A stretch of 64,000 nt of DNA, from NCBI GenBank assembly GCA_030522415.1, contig CM060126.1, forward strand, positions 11,328,352 to 11,392,351, given 5' to 3'. The DNA is from Channallabes apus (Eukaryota > Chordata > Actinopteri > Siluriformes > Clariidae). A program made the position numbers and the translations under genes. The notes below the pieces were generated by a model. That model saw nothing but the letters and a program-made list of their open reading frames with translations, did not search any database and had not been told where the DNA came from. Positions within the stretch are counted from its first letter, which is position 1, and each line of letters starts with the position of its first letter. This document shows, piece after piece, positions 12,501-24,528 of this stretch.

Positions 12501-14073
12501 TGAATTAACATCTCTATTATCATATTAAAGTGGTATGGATGACAGTTATGCATATACTGTAGGTATACAACTCTTGCCCCTTTTAACAGCCCATATTTAC
12601 GCTTTGCCCACGCACACACCAACACTTTAGCTCATTATTATCCAAAGTCATTATGAGCTAAAGTGTTTGGGTGGCTTTTTTAGCCTCTGTCCATCTTAAC
12701 TTACGCTACAAATCCTATGTACAATAGATCAATCACTTACAGAACCCTTGATTTCTCTCAGGGATTTGAATATCACTGCCACTCGTCTGCTCACACCTAC
12801 TGAAATGGTTTGGTTTTGACCTCAGCCTCAGAGGCAACTTTTGCTAAGGGGATCTTAGATGGAACAATGCCAGGTACATGCTGTTTTCACCCTGTCTGGG
12901 TCAAAGGAAAACGCAAGCAGAAGGATAATATGATTCTTTGCAAAAAATAAATACAGAAGCAGGTTGAGTGATCCATTTCTAATCAACCAGGGTAAAAAGG
13001 AAAAATAAGGGGGGGGGGGGGAAAGCTTTGAGTTTGGCAACAAGCACAACCACTCCTCACACTTTTAACCTCAGTGTGTGAAAAGCATTGTTCCTTATCA
13101 TACAAAAGATTTCTAGGTATAAAAGCCTTGAAATATAGATAGTGCAATGCAGACATATTTTCAACACCTCTCTTGTTCTCCAGGTTACCATGGAAACAAT
13201 TCTCAGAATGTGTTATGTGGTTTGAATAAAATGACAGAGGAAAGGAAGATAATGCACATTATACAGAAGAAATAAAAAAATGTATTTAGTTTAATTAAGT
13301 AAATTAAGAAATCATATTCAGGAAAAACAATTCTCACATGTTGAGCATTCATTCATTTTCAGTAAGCACTTTATCTTTCCAAGAGTTGTGGTAGCTCCAA
13401 AATCTACCCCACTGGGAACATTGGAAACGAGTGATGACACTCCTTGGAGTGATGACACTTCACACTGTTTCAAACCTCAGGTCTGTTTGGGGTAGCAAAT
13501 TCAAAAGTATATTTTTGGGAGCTGGAAGGAAACCAGAAAACCAAAAGGAAAACCACATTGCACAGTGACTGCCCTTACCTTAATTGGCTTAATGGTTAAC
13601 CACAACCTACAGTAGGGCCCAACATAACCTGTTAAATGTGTTTCCATACAAAAAACAAAACAAAACAAAAAACAGACTGAAATCACACAAATCTAAGAAA
13701 ACAAAAAGTAGTCAAAAATACCACTGCGTATAGAGCCAGATACAGTAAATAATATTAATAAGATCTACAGTTAGGGTATTTAAATTAATTCTGACACATC
13801 TGGGTGGCATTACTTGGTGGCATGAGGATTGGCATGAACAAAGTTTATAGCACAGCAACATATCAAATAAGATTATACTGTATATTGCTGTGCCATGAAC
13901 TTTGTAGTTGTTATTACAATATTTTTTTTTTTTTTTAGATATTATTACTGTTAGGTAGACAACTGTCTTATTAACATTGTAAAGTTTTGTTGATCTCTGG
14001 ATAAATCTAAGCCACATTGCTGTGTTTTCTGGAATTATGCCTCGGCTCTATTCTATTTTCATATTTCTTTCCT

Positions 14074-14105
<32 letters not shown>

Positions 14106-14731
14106 TTTTTCTTGCAAATATGATGATTTTTCGTACTTTTATTCTGATCTCTTCATTTATTTTCAATTTAAAATGCTGAACTGTTTTGGGGGCACAAGCT
14201 GGTATTGGGCAGGTGGGTTTAATACAAGAGACATGCTGAACTGAAATGGCAAATAGTTCTAAGAGCAACAAAAATTTGCATAATAATATATGTTAATGTA
14301 CAGTAATGATCTGAAAATATCTGGAGGTGACTTAAAAAGACTTAAAATCACTGTCTTAAATGTAAATGTATTTGAAATGTATGTGAAATGTAATATTGTT
14401 ATATTCTTCAAATCATTTCATTTTTTTCTTAAAAAAATCAAATAAATGCATCAAGATTTGTGTGCCATTTCAATCTTCTATATAAAAAAAAAAGGTTTCT
14501 ATTTTATTTGCACATGATGTATTATTGTATACAATTTATTAAAACAATATTTTATTGCTGAGCAATAAGGGCAATTCGCTTTAAATCATGCTGTGAGGTG
14601 GTGTTGTATTACTGTATTGTAAAAAATACACTCCATATTTATCCACATAATATAAAAAGATTAACCCGCTCTTAGTGTTACTAAGAAGTAAGTGCAGTAG
14701 CTTTCAGCTTTCAGAGGAGGATTTTGTGACC
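12501..14731. other. Region upstream of dixdc1, no gene seen
   Basis: No coding exon was recognised. There is a short hairpin-forming inverted repeat (12621-12665, arms CACTTTAGCTCAT) and a run of G at about 13009-13021. No exon resembling the DIXDC1 calponin-homology domain was found here. Confidence 0.45.
14066..14113 (+). repeat. (TTTC)n microsatellite
   Basis: About eleven tandem TTTC units followed by a T run. It creates spurious serine/phenylalanine open frames on both strands. Confidence 0.95.
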
Positions 14732-17700
14732 ATGGACCCAGTAGCCAGCCCCTTGGTGGGGGCTGCTTGGTATGTGAGGGAGGGGTGAGAAGGAGGAGAT
14801 GCTGGTGAAGGGGGAGGGTAAACAAACCAGTCTGAGCCATCTGAACAGAAACAGGAACAAGAGCGTGGGATATGAAGACATGAAACTAATCCTTCTTATT
14901 AATCACAGAGAACACCATGATTGCAATGAAGAGGAGAGGAGCTACACAATTTGCAAGGAACAAGCCTGAGGAATCATGCAAAATTCTGCAGCCAGGAGAC
15001 ATGGCATACTATCCCATTCCCCTGTTCTTTCTTGTTATGGCTCTGAACTGAAAACAGGGATGCTTCATTCTTAATATACCAGATACTTACACACATGCTG
15101 GTCAGTTTATTTAATTCAAAGGAGGATTTAGTTGGGGATTTGAGCCCTGTTGACTCTCATATTTTGGAGGATTTACCAAACCAAGCAGAGATCTGGATTT
15201 ATACATGCTGACAGAGATATTGTCCCGGTGCGTGAGGGCTGCTTCCCATCACTTGGACGAGAGCGCTCAGTGCAGGCTGCTTTTGTTGTGTGACTGACTA
15301 ATGTGCCCACCCTTTTGGCTGAGGCTGCTTCATTTTGTTATGCTCTTGTCCCGGTCTATCATATACCACACCTTGGAAAGAAAGAGCATGGAAGGTTAGA
15401 AAAGCATCTACATACAAGCATGGGAGGCAAGCCAATGAAATGGTATGAATGAAATTCTACCCATTTACTTACTAGCTGCTCTGGTTTTGTTCTCTCGCTC
15501 TCACACCCTGATCTTATATCAGTAGGTACTAAAAACTGAGTATTTTATCATATATAGATTTTAGTAAAATTTGCACCAGTCTGATATTCAGGATTGGATT
15601 TGGGCCGATACCAGCAAAAATGGTGGATCAAATATTGAGGGGAAAAAAATATTAATTTGATTAGATTCTGTATTGGAAAAGATTTTGTATTATAAACCTG
15701 GACTCTATTTGTGTTGTGTGCAGTTTGCTTGAAATATATAAGCAGATTTTGTGTGATCACTGGTTTTGGGTTAGAAAAAAAAATAGTTGCTTTAAAGAAA
15801 TAATGATGGGGTCTTGAAATTGGCTGATACTCAAGTTTTTAGTTTTAGTATTAGAAAAAAAAAATGGTTTTGTGCTGTCTCCAAAATATAACTGATGAAT
15901 GTAGGCAACAGTAATGTTATTGTTAGAATATTGATAGAATTTGTATTATCAATACATACTGTACTGCATTATAATCTTTATTTAGTCTAATGAGCCTTCT
16001 TGGCTCTGTCAGGCATAACCCAGACTCCACGTCATTCATTTAATTCCTAATATGATTAATCTGGTTGCTTCAGTTTTCATGTGAGCCTGACTTGTGGGTG
16101 TTGGTAATGGAATAAACCTGCCTGGTAACCACAAACAATTGTATTTTGAATAGAACTGTAATATGACAATATGGTATCCATCCATCTGTCATGCATCAAT
16201 TTTGAGCAAAATCTGTATAAATCTCCTGTGTATGGTTGCTTAATAATTTCTCAGATTAGTCTAATTCCAAAAACAGAATTTATATACTATTCTTATATAA
16301 ATAGAATATATCGATGGAACAATTTTGTGGTAAATATTTATTTACTCATTACATGCATTACAGTCAGTACTTAAATTTGATCCTGTTTTTTTTTTTTTTT
16401 GACTGTGCGTCTCATTTCCACGTGCTGAATTTTGTCATGTCGGTCTATGCATCTCTGTTCCTTAGCAACTGTACAAAGCAACTATAAAAAGAACTGAATA
16501 TGACTAGGAGACTATTTAGCATTTTGTGGAAGAAAGTAAATAATTTAACAGTTTATAATGCCAAGAACAAACAAAAAAAAAAAGAATCAGGAATTATGGA
16601 TAAACATTTTTTTTCTATTAAGAACTTTAAAAAGCCTGAAGTAGCATATCATTAATACTGCATACAATCATAACTGGAGGTGCAGTAATATGAGAAAAAG
16701 TAATTCTCCATATCCAAATTATCTTAACACCATCAATGAAGATCACTGTATTTTGGAATAGTTGGAATGGGTTTCCCATTTCACATCTATTAAAATCTTA
16801 TGAGCGCACATTCCTATGAAATATTTCAGCAAAAAGTAAAAACCTACTCTTTACACCTAGACAGTCCACTGTGTGAATGTGTGCTTTAACTGCTAAAGCT
16901 AATATTTTCTTTAGAAGTATTCTTGCTGTTTGCTTTACTTCCACAGCCTCAGTTCATCCAGCCCTACACACTCACCTAAAGAAGAATACATCATTGGCCA
17001 TTCTGAAGAACAGGACAAGAATGTAGGAAACCACACAGAGCAACCACAAAGCCTGAATGGTAAGATGAAAATATAGATCAAGTATCGATCAAAAATCATC
17101 ATCCACCATTGCTTCTGCTCTTGTTCTAGCAGATGCAATAAAGTTGTCATCCAATGAGCCAACCCCAGGACCAGAGAACACTGGGACAGGAGATGGGAGC
17201 TCCTGGGAGGAGCAGCTTTATATCCAGCAGGAGCAGCTGGAAAAGGAGATGCAGGAGACTAGGAAGATGGTGACAAGGCTTCAAGTCAGAATTAATTTAT
17301 TGTTGTTCATACATATGCCATATACTATATGGGCAAAAATATGTGGACATCTACCTACTGTATCCATATGTGAATCTTTCCAAAACATGTTCCAGTAAGA
17401 CTGGACATGAACACAAATGAATGCCTATAAAGTAATGTTTATGGAAGAACTCAAGTGTCCTACACAGTCATACTTGTAGTATGACTTTCTTAGAAATTGT
17501 AGACTAAATAAAATATTTTCTTATCTATGTCCAATTGGTAGCAATATACTGAACACTGAATAATAAAACACTGATTGCTATAGATATTACTTCATTAGAG
17601 GTATTAGGTGACATTGAGCTATTACTATTTAAAAAGTTTCTTTTATATACTGCATATTCAGGGCTTGACATTGGCATCCGCTCACCCGCCAAATGCGGGT

Positions 17701-18081
17701 AAAATTCGGCTGTGCATCACACAACCTCCGTGTTATATTCAGATTTCGAGTCGTTCGTTCTTTTGTCACGTGACTCCCATAGACGCTATGCGGTGCAATA
17801 GATTCAAAAGAACGAACGACTGGAAGATACAGTATGATGGTGAGTTACTCATTCGGTTTATTATAATATGTCCTTAGTTGCATTGTAATATTTTCATAAC
17901 TGGGACTATACTGTAGCCAAAATTTGTGTATGTAGACATATTGAGGGTATTTTTATTGAAAACGCAACATTTTAATTTATTTCTTATCAAATGAACGAAA
18001 TGACTCAAAAAAAGATTCGTTCATTTTGATGAACGAGATTCAAAGAACCGAGTCACTAAAATGATTCGAACTTCCCATAGT

Positions 18082-18128
<47 letters not shown>

Positions 18129-21100
18129 TTACTTCCTGTTTGGTGTGTGTGCATCATTTCCTTAAAGGGCTATTGCTTCTCAACAGGATGAGAATATTTG
18201 CCCCTTTCGCATAGGTTATTTACTGATTATATTAAAAAAAGTAATCACTATTAAAATCTATTTAGATTTCATGTTGAATGATAGAAAATTCATCAATTGA
18301 TTGAATTACCTCACACTATAAAGAGTCAACACTACAAGATAGACCAGAGTCCATTGTCTTAACTCAGAATTCTGATATAATAATACATAATGAATAATAA
18401 TATCTGATAATAGTACACAACACACTAAAATGATAAATGTTCTGAGTTTTTAATTCATGTCGTAAGAAGCTTGAATTTAAGTTCAATAAACAGAATATAC
18501 TGTTCATGTTTGCATGTTTTTATATTGGGAGCTATCTTAACAGTACTGAATACTTGACTACTACTATAGTGATACAGTGTACTGTATGCTGTCATTTATA
18601 AGTAAATCTAGATATAACAAATATTAACGTATCATGGTGAAGAAAAAACTGCGAACAACAAAATTGTGGCTTGTAAAAAGGCTGAATGGCTAGTGACTCC
18701 GGAAATCCACTAGCCACATTGGCCAGTGAGCAAAAAAGTTAATGTCATGCCCTGCTGTATATCACTTAAAAGCTTAGATTATTCCAACATGGGAAATAAT
18801 AAGGACACAGGCGTTACCTCTGAGTTTCCAAATTCTGTTAAAAAAGTAATATCCTGTTTTTGTCAGATTTTTAAGAATTTTCTCTCCTTATGATCTTCAG
18901 AAAAGAGATACAGTACGTAGGGCATAAGGCATACGTAGATAGTTTTAATTGAAACTTATCCCCCAGTTTTGCTTCTTCAGCCAGCTTTCATCCACCAAGT
19001 GTAACTAAATGCAAAAGTAAAATCATGTACAGGCTACAACAGAGAACTTTTGAACAAGCTTAATACCTAAACCTACAGGAATTTTAAAAGAGAAAAAAGA
19101 AAATATTATAATCTACACTCTCCTTGTTGATCCTACATAACATCCAGGGTCTGTTTTATGTCTTACGTTTAACATTTGCATTTATTATTTCATTCAGGCT
19201 TTGCTGCTTCATGGATCGCTTCCTGAAGATGAGCAAACAGCTTCTCTATTTGGAGACAGCGTTATTAATGCAGAACAGCAGCTGGTAACTTATTTCCATG
19301 CAAATTTTTTTGATGCATTTGCTGATTATTTTGTGATAGACAAAAACTTCATAGACTTCATGTAATTTTCAAGGCAGATTATAATTACATCTTAATCTTT
19401 TTCTGGTTTGTTCAGATATTAATTCGCAGTCGTTTGGATCAGAGCATGGAAGAGTCCTTGGATCTGAAGGTGAGTATTTAATAGCATGAGCTGAATACTC
19501 AGATAAGATTGACCAGTAGGTTTAATATTTAATATTCTTTCCAGAGGGAGTTGTTGAGGTACAAGCAGGAGGCACGCAATCTTCAGGCGGTTAAGGTAAA
19601 CCAGAACATAAATTATCGATGGTCATTAAATTTTTCAATCTACTTTCTGTCAACCTTACCTGAAGGGTATTTGTGATCACCACAGAGAGTTGTAATTTTT
19701 AATCATTAAATACCAAATTATATAATCCAATAGCATGGTGGTTTAAAAACCTTTATTCTCCTTCTCAACTATTTTGCCTTTCAGGTTTTTGTTTTAACTT
19801 GTCTCTGGAACTTTGTTTATTGCACTAAAATAGATACATATAGTTTGTGTATTAGGCATAAATATTACACTGGATAGCCATACCATTACGACCACCTGCC
19901 TAATATTGAGTAGGTAATGACCCGTGTGTTCTGACACATTTCTATTGGAACCAACATTAACCTTTTCGTCAATGTGAGCTACTGTACGTAGCTCTTCTAT
20001 TGAACACAGGAAAGGGTTCATTCCCCATGTGCGCCATCAGTGAGCCTTGGTCATCTGTGAGGCTCCCCCTGTTGCCAGTTCACAGGTTTTACTTCTATGA
20101 ATCACTTTCGGTGGGTCCTGACCACTGCAGATTGGTAATATTCCACAAGAGCTGCTGTTGCTCTGACCCAGTTGTCTAGCCATTACAATTTGGCCCTTCT
20201 TACAGTAGATACTCTAGTAGATCTCTTCACAATGACGGCTAAAAGAGGTTGGGACATATTAGGCAGCAAATGAACCTTTTTTACTGTAGTAACAAATGGG
20301 CAAGCATAAGCATTTGAGTGATTTTTATAAAGGCCAAATTGTGAGGGCTAGATGACTGGCCTGCAGACATTGAGTCTGCAATGGTCACGGCCTATACGAA
20401 AAGTAATCCAAGGAAGAGAAACCGGTGAACTGTTTTCAGTATCATGGGTAGTCAAGTCTTACTAAAGCACATGGGGAGTGTGTAGTCCGATTCAATAATA
20501 GAAGCGCTATTGTAGATAAAAAAAAAATAGAAAGGTGATAGAAGGGTGTCAGAACACAGTCATGTTATGGTGGCAAAAAGAGAACCTACTCAATATTAGG
20601 CAATCATAATGTTATGGCTGATCGGTATATTCAGCAATTTTGAACTACAGGACAAAGAAATGAAATGGAAACTTCACTTAATGCCTATGTTCTTGACCTG
20701 CTACTCTAGGATTCCTTGCAGTACCGCATGTCAATACAGGAAGACTCAGTACTGCAGCTTAAGCAGGAACTACTCCGATCCAGCATGGACAAGGAGGAGC
20801 TAGCAGGGCAGAATGTGAGTGTAAAGTCTATAATTTAATGCACCATTTTCTGTAGATAAATGCTCCATGCTCAATATGGTATTATATGGGAAGGTAATAA
20901 GCAGTAGGACGAACTATTAATATAAACAGAATGTGTTTGCAGATGGAACTGCAAAGGAAGCTGAGTGATAGAGACAGATTGCTGAGTGAATACAAAGTAG
21001 GTGCTATTCCTTGTTCTTATAACAATTTGCAATTACAGTCCTTATTTGATTTTTAAGGTTGAATAAAATAAAATAAAGTACATTTTATTTGCAGAAAGAA

Positions 21101-23508
21101 ATTGCACAGAAAGACAGACAACTTCAGCAGCACCAGTCCAAACTGGACGAGTCAGTTTGCAAACTCAATGAGACAAATCATAACATGGTAAATTTCACAA
21201 CTAATATAATATACAGTACAAGGCGTATCCTTTCTATTGCAATGTTTTGCAACTAGGCAGATTTGTAATTATGTTTGGCTCAACACAAGTCCTTTTTTTC
21301 ACATTGTTTTATTCAATGTTTTGTTGCTTAGATGTCTAGTTGTGAGAACAACGGCTACAGCCATACAGTGGAACTGTTGTCTTCACCATTTCCACATAGA
21401 GTGGTAAGCCTGAAGTTAAAGAGTTTTTCACCTCAACTGTAAGTAAATGTTTGTGATTTTTTGACACTCAGACAATACTACAATATTTGGTATGCACTAT
21501 ATGATGTATTAGAATGATGAGCTGCAGCTGGTCCGGGATGCTCTACGCAGCCTGAGGAACACTTTCAGTGGTCATGACCCCCAGCATCACACACTGGACA
21601 CCCTGGAGCAGGGAGTGACCAGCCTGATAGACCGTGTCCATTCTGCTGACACAAAGAGGAGGCAGGATAGAAAGGCAAGCATTTAAAAACTGCATTTTTC
21701 ATGAATATTTATTACTTGTGCATATTAATTTATTTCAATGCGTCCAAATGCAGGGTTCAAACAAGTCACCAGGGCGAAGAGCCAATCACACTGATCGAGA
21801 GTCATGGCCACCTAGTTCAAGTAGGACACTTTTCATTTACTGTACGAAATTACAATTTAAGAAAGCAATAAAACACTATAGTGGGTTGTTCTAGAAAAAT
21901 AATCAGTGTCAGTCCAGTATAATGCAAAGCCCTACACAATGTGAATAATTTTCTAACAACAGAACACCCTGTGTTTTATTCGCCTTGTCCAACTATGTTT
22001 TATTGATTAAAAATGGAACATTCTATTTTATAGTTGTTTATTAAAATGAAATAAGATGTAAAATAAAATAAAATAAATACAATTTCTAGATAATTTACAA
22101 AGATTTTATCATTTTATCTTGTTTAAGAGTCTTGAAGGAAGCTAAGCTAACAGAACAGCTTTATCTGTGACCTGTCTCTTTACACCTTAAATCAAACTTC
22201 TGACCATTCAGAATAAAGGATAAAAAAATTAATGTATTGTAAATGAGTTGTGTTCTTTCATTTTGCAGAAATACCCCACTCCCACAGTAGTCCTGTGCTC
22301 AGTGCCTCAACCTCAACAAAAATACTTTATTTCACAGATCGCTCTCTTACACCCTTTCTAGTAAACATTCCTAAAAGGTAATAAAGACACATTCATATTC
22401 CTAAGTTCTCTTCTATGCAATATGTTAATGGAATCATTATTTTCAGACTGGGAGAGGTCACACTACACGATTTCAAGGCAGCTGTTGGAAGACACATCAA
22501 TTACCGATATCACTTCAAGTCTCAGGATCCTGAGTTTGGGACAGTGAAGGAGGAGGCAAGTATATACTGAAGCATATGAGGTGGTATCAATAAGTTTTAA
22601 GACTAGTTTTGTAACACAGCAACAGATGGTAGCGCAAAGCTGCACGCATAATCACAAGGAGCAACAACCTTCATAAGTCAGTGTGCCAAAAGACATCGTC
22701 CTGTGTACATCGGTAGCTGTGCAGCTGGTGCTATTCTGACCATGTTTCATCCATTGACCGCTTTTTCATTATGGACAGCAAGTTAGAACAAAGAACGAAC
22801 ATAAAACCACAGAGACCTTTGATGTGATGTGGCAAGTTTACAACGATGCTACAATGAGTTGTTCAAAGTGTTTTGAGTGGCATGCACACTACAAGTCAAA
22901 TACAAAATAGTAACATGTGTGTCATACAAAACAGGTCAGGCACTCCTCATGTGTGATTTAAACATGTGCCATGTTGATGCCAAGCTTGTTCCCAGGGCTG
23001 CTGAAGGAACATTCTGTCAAAGTCTGCCAAGAACAGCATGCTGTGGATGACCGATTTCGGGCATCATTACAAGTGATGAAAGAACAGTCTTCACGTGGAA
23101 GAATCTCCACGACCAAAAAAGATGAGCAATGTCAGCAGCTCAAACAAGTGCATACTCGTCGTCTTTTTCGACATCCATGGCATTATGCATCACAATTCGT
23201 CCCCATTGGCCTAAGGGACTGTCAGTAGTGAATTCTACTGCCAGGTTTTAAGGCGTATAAGGGAGGAAGTATGGAGAAAGCAATGAATCTGTGGTGCACA
23301 AAACTCGAAGCGTTTTGATACCCCCTCGTATGACAGCTAATATGTCTAAAGTTGCAAAATAATTTAGGTAAGACATTATTGTGCAGTGTAATAAAGAGCT
23401 GTCTATTTACATTGTGTTAATTAGGTCTTCCAGGATGATGCTATTATACCTGGCTGGGAAGGGAAGATTGTCGCCTGGGTGGAAGAAGACCATACTGAAG
23501 GCAGGTAA
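14732..23508 (+). CDS. dixdc1: DIX domain-containing protein 1 (Ccd1), short form without CH domain
   Basis: DIXDC1 is a positive regulator of Wnt/beta-catenin signalling that co-polymerises with Dishevelled and Axin through its DIX domain. Exons: 14732-14769 (proposed), 16947-17059, 17133-17284, 19198-19284, 19416-19469, 19545-19595, 20710-20814, 20943-20996, 21095-21187, 21332-21403, 21513-21674, 21754-21820, 22269-22377, 22447-22555, 23425-23508; 449 residues if exon 1 is right. Exons 2-15 match DIXDC1 closely: [13 protein letters not shown] (about 102), a coiled coil with [15 protein letters not shown] and [20 protein letters not shown], then the DIX domain from [13 protein letters not shown] to [16 protein letters not shown] (about 367-447). 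The proposed start, [13 protein letters not shown], has a good context (GACCATGG), a strong donor and the right phase, but is inference. Human DIXDC1 has a long form with an N-terminal calponin-homology domain; no such exons were seen back to arcn1. Two introns use GC donors. Confidence 0.9.
17659..18754. mobile_element. Probable hAT-type DNA transposon in a dixdc1 intron
   Basis: Ends CAGGGCTTGACATT (left) and CAGGGCATGACATT (right, inward) are inverted repeats; flanks CTGCATAT and CTGTATAT form a near-perfect 8-bp duplication with a one-base offset on the left. The inside contains further inverted motifs (GAACGAACGACT against GAGTCGTTCGTTC) and a CA microsatellite. No transposase frame is present. 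Confidence 0.7.
18084..18126 (+). repeat. (CA)n microsatellite
   Basis: About 21 CA units within the intronic hAT-type element. Confidence 0.95.
19868..20627. mobile_element. DNA transposon with long inverted ends in a dixdc1 intron
   Basis: Left end CACTGGATAGCCATACCATT, continuing to CCTAATATTGAGTAGG, matches the complement of the right end (CCTACTCAATATTAGG ... ATGTTATGGCTGATCGG). Both ends abut TA, so a Tc1/mariner-type insertion is likely. The inside is heavily decayed and family assignment was not possible by eye. Confidence 0.65.
22577..23328 (+). mobile_element. Mariner transposon relic in the last dixdc1 intron
   Basis: Ends TGAGGTGGTATCAATAAG and CGAGGGGGTATCAAAACG (inward) are flanked by TA. 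A decayed mariner transposase is read on the plus strand: [12 protein letters not shown] near 22773, then [20 protein letters not shown], and later a segment resembling the catalytic-core strand (PIGLRDCQ near 23210). Several frameshifts, stops and a central deletion make it inactive. Confidence 0.75.
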
Positions 23509-24287
23509 CTGAAGACTGAAGAACATCCTTAATCTGGGATTTGGTATCCATAATCTGCCGAATGCATTCATTTTATATGTGTTTTATACCTCAACACTCC
23601 ACAGATTTGTACCTGTCATCCCATATAATGCAATGGTCCATTTTTGTGTGACAAATGATTGTAAAAACTGTTTACAAAACCATGCTTGACCTTGCTTTGA
23701 GAGTATTTATACTAAGATTTTTTTTTTGTGGAGACATTCTATAGTGTTAAAAAAAAAACATATTAGTATTGACTGTATACATTTTGCCAAAATACAGACA
23801 TTAAGTATTCATCCCAACCAAATTAATTCTAATACAACCTATTGCCATTAAGAAGTCATATATGTCTTCAATATTATGAATTAATTTAATGTAGATTAAT
23901 GACATACAGTATAGTCCATAAAAGTCCATTTTAGTTCCAGATTAATATGTGAAACGTGGGTGAAAACTTAATCAATCGACTGTATCATCATATGCGTTTC
24001 AAGTTACAACTTATAGTGTCATGCTGGAGTACCTTGCTGAAAGCATAAATTAACATATAATTAATTTGTTTTTTTTTTTAATAATAATAAAAAATAAATC
24101 CTTTTTAGATTTTGTATTATTGTTGTTCCAAAATGTGAACCTAAAAAGAGCAAAGATGGGACCACTTCATTTGTTAAAAAGTATAATTTTTTCATAAACA
24201 ATGTGCTGTTGAAAATAATTTCTGTATAGTGTGCATGTTGGTCTAGTGGTTTAATCTATGTCGAATTGAATGTTTGTCCACTGTGTT

Positions 24288-24293
24288 AATAAA
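24288..24293 (+). terminator. dixdc1 polyadenylation signal
   Basis: AATAAA about 780 bases after the dixdc1 stop, the first clear canonical signal before the convergent pih1d2 gene. It implies a 3' UTR of about 0.8 kb. Confidence 0.6.
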
Positions 24294-24528
24294 GATGCAT
24301 TTCCTGTACATCATGAGTTTATCAACTCCTTTACATTTTATTTTCTGCAAACCTGTCAACTTGCAAAATTTATTCTGTTAATTTAATGTCATGAATATCA
24401 CTATAAGGGTAAGGACACTGATATACCATAGAATACAATGGATACACACAGTAGATGATTAATTTAATGAAGCTGAAAAAGGAGTGTATGTAGTAGATTA
24501 TGATTTGCAGGAAACCTACTTATTGAAT

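Noticed and set aside
14917..15051. Frame starting [12 protein letters not shown] upstream of dixdc1 exon 2
   Set aside because: No splice donor in a phase that fits the next exon; the exon at 14732 fits better.
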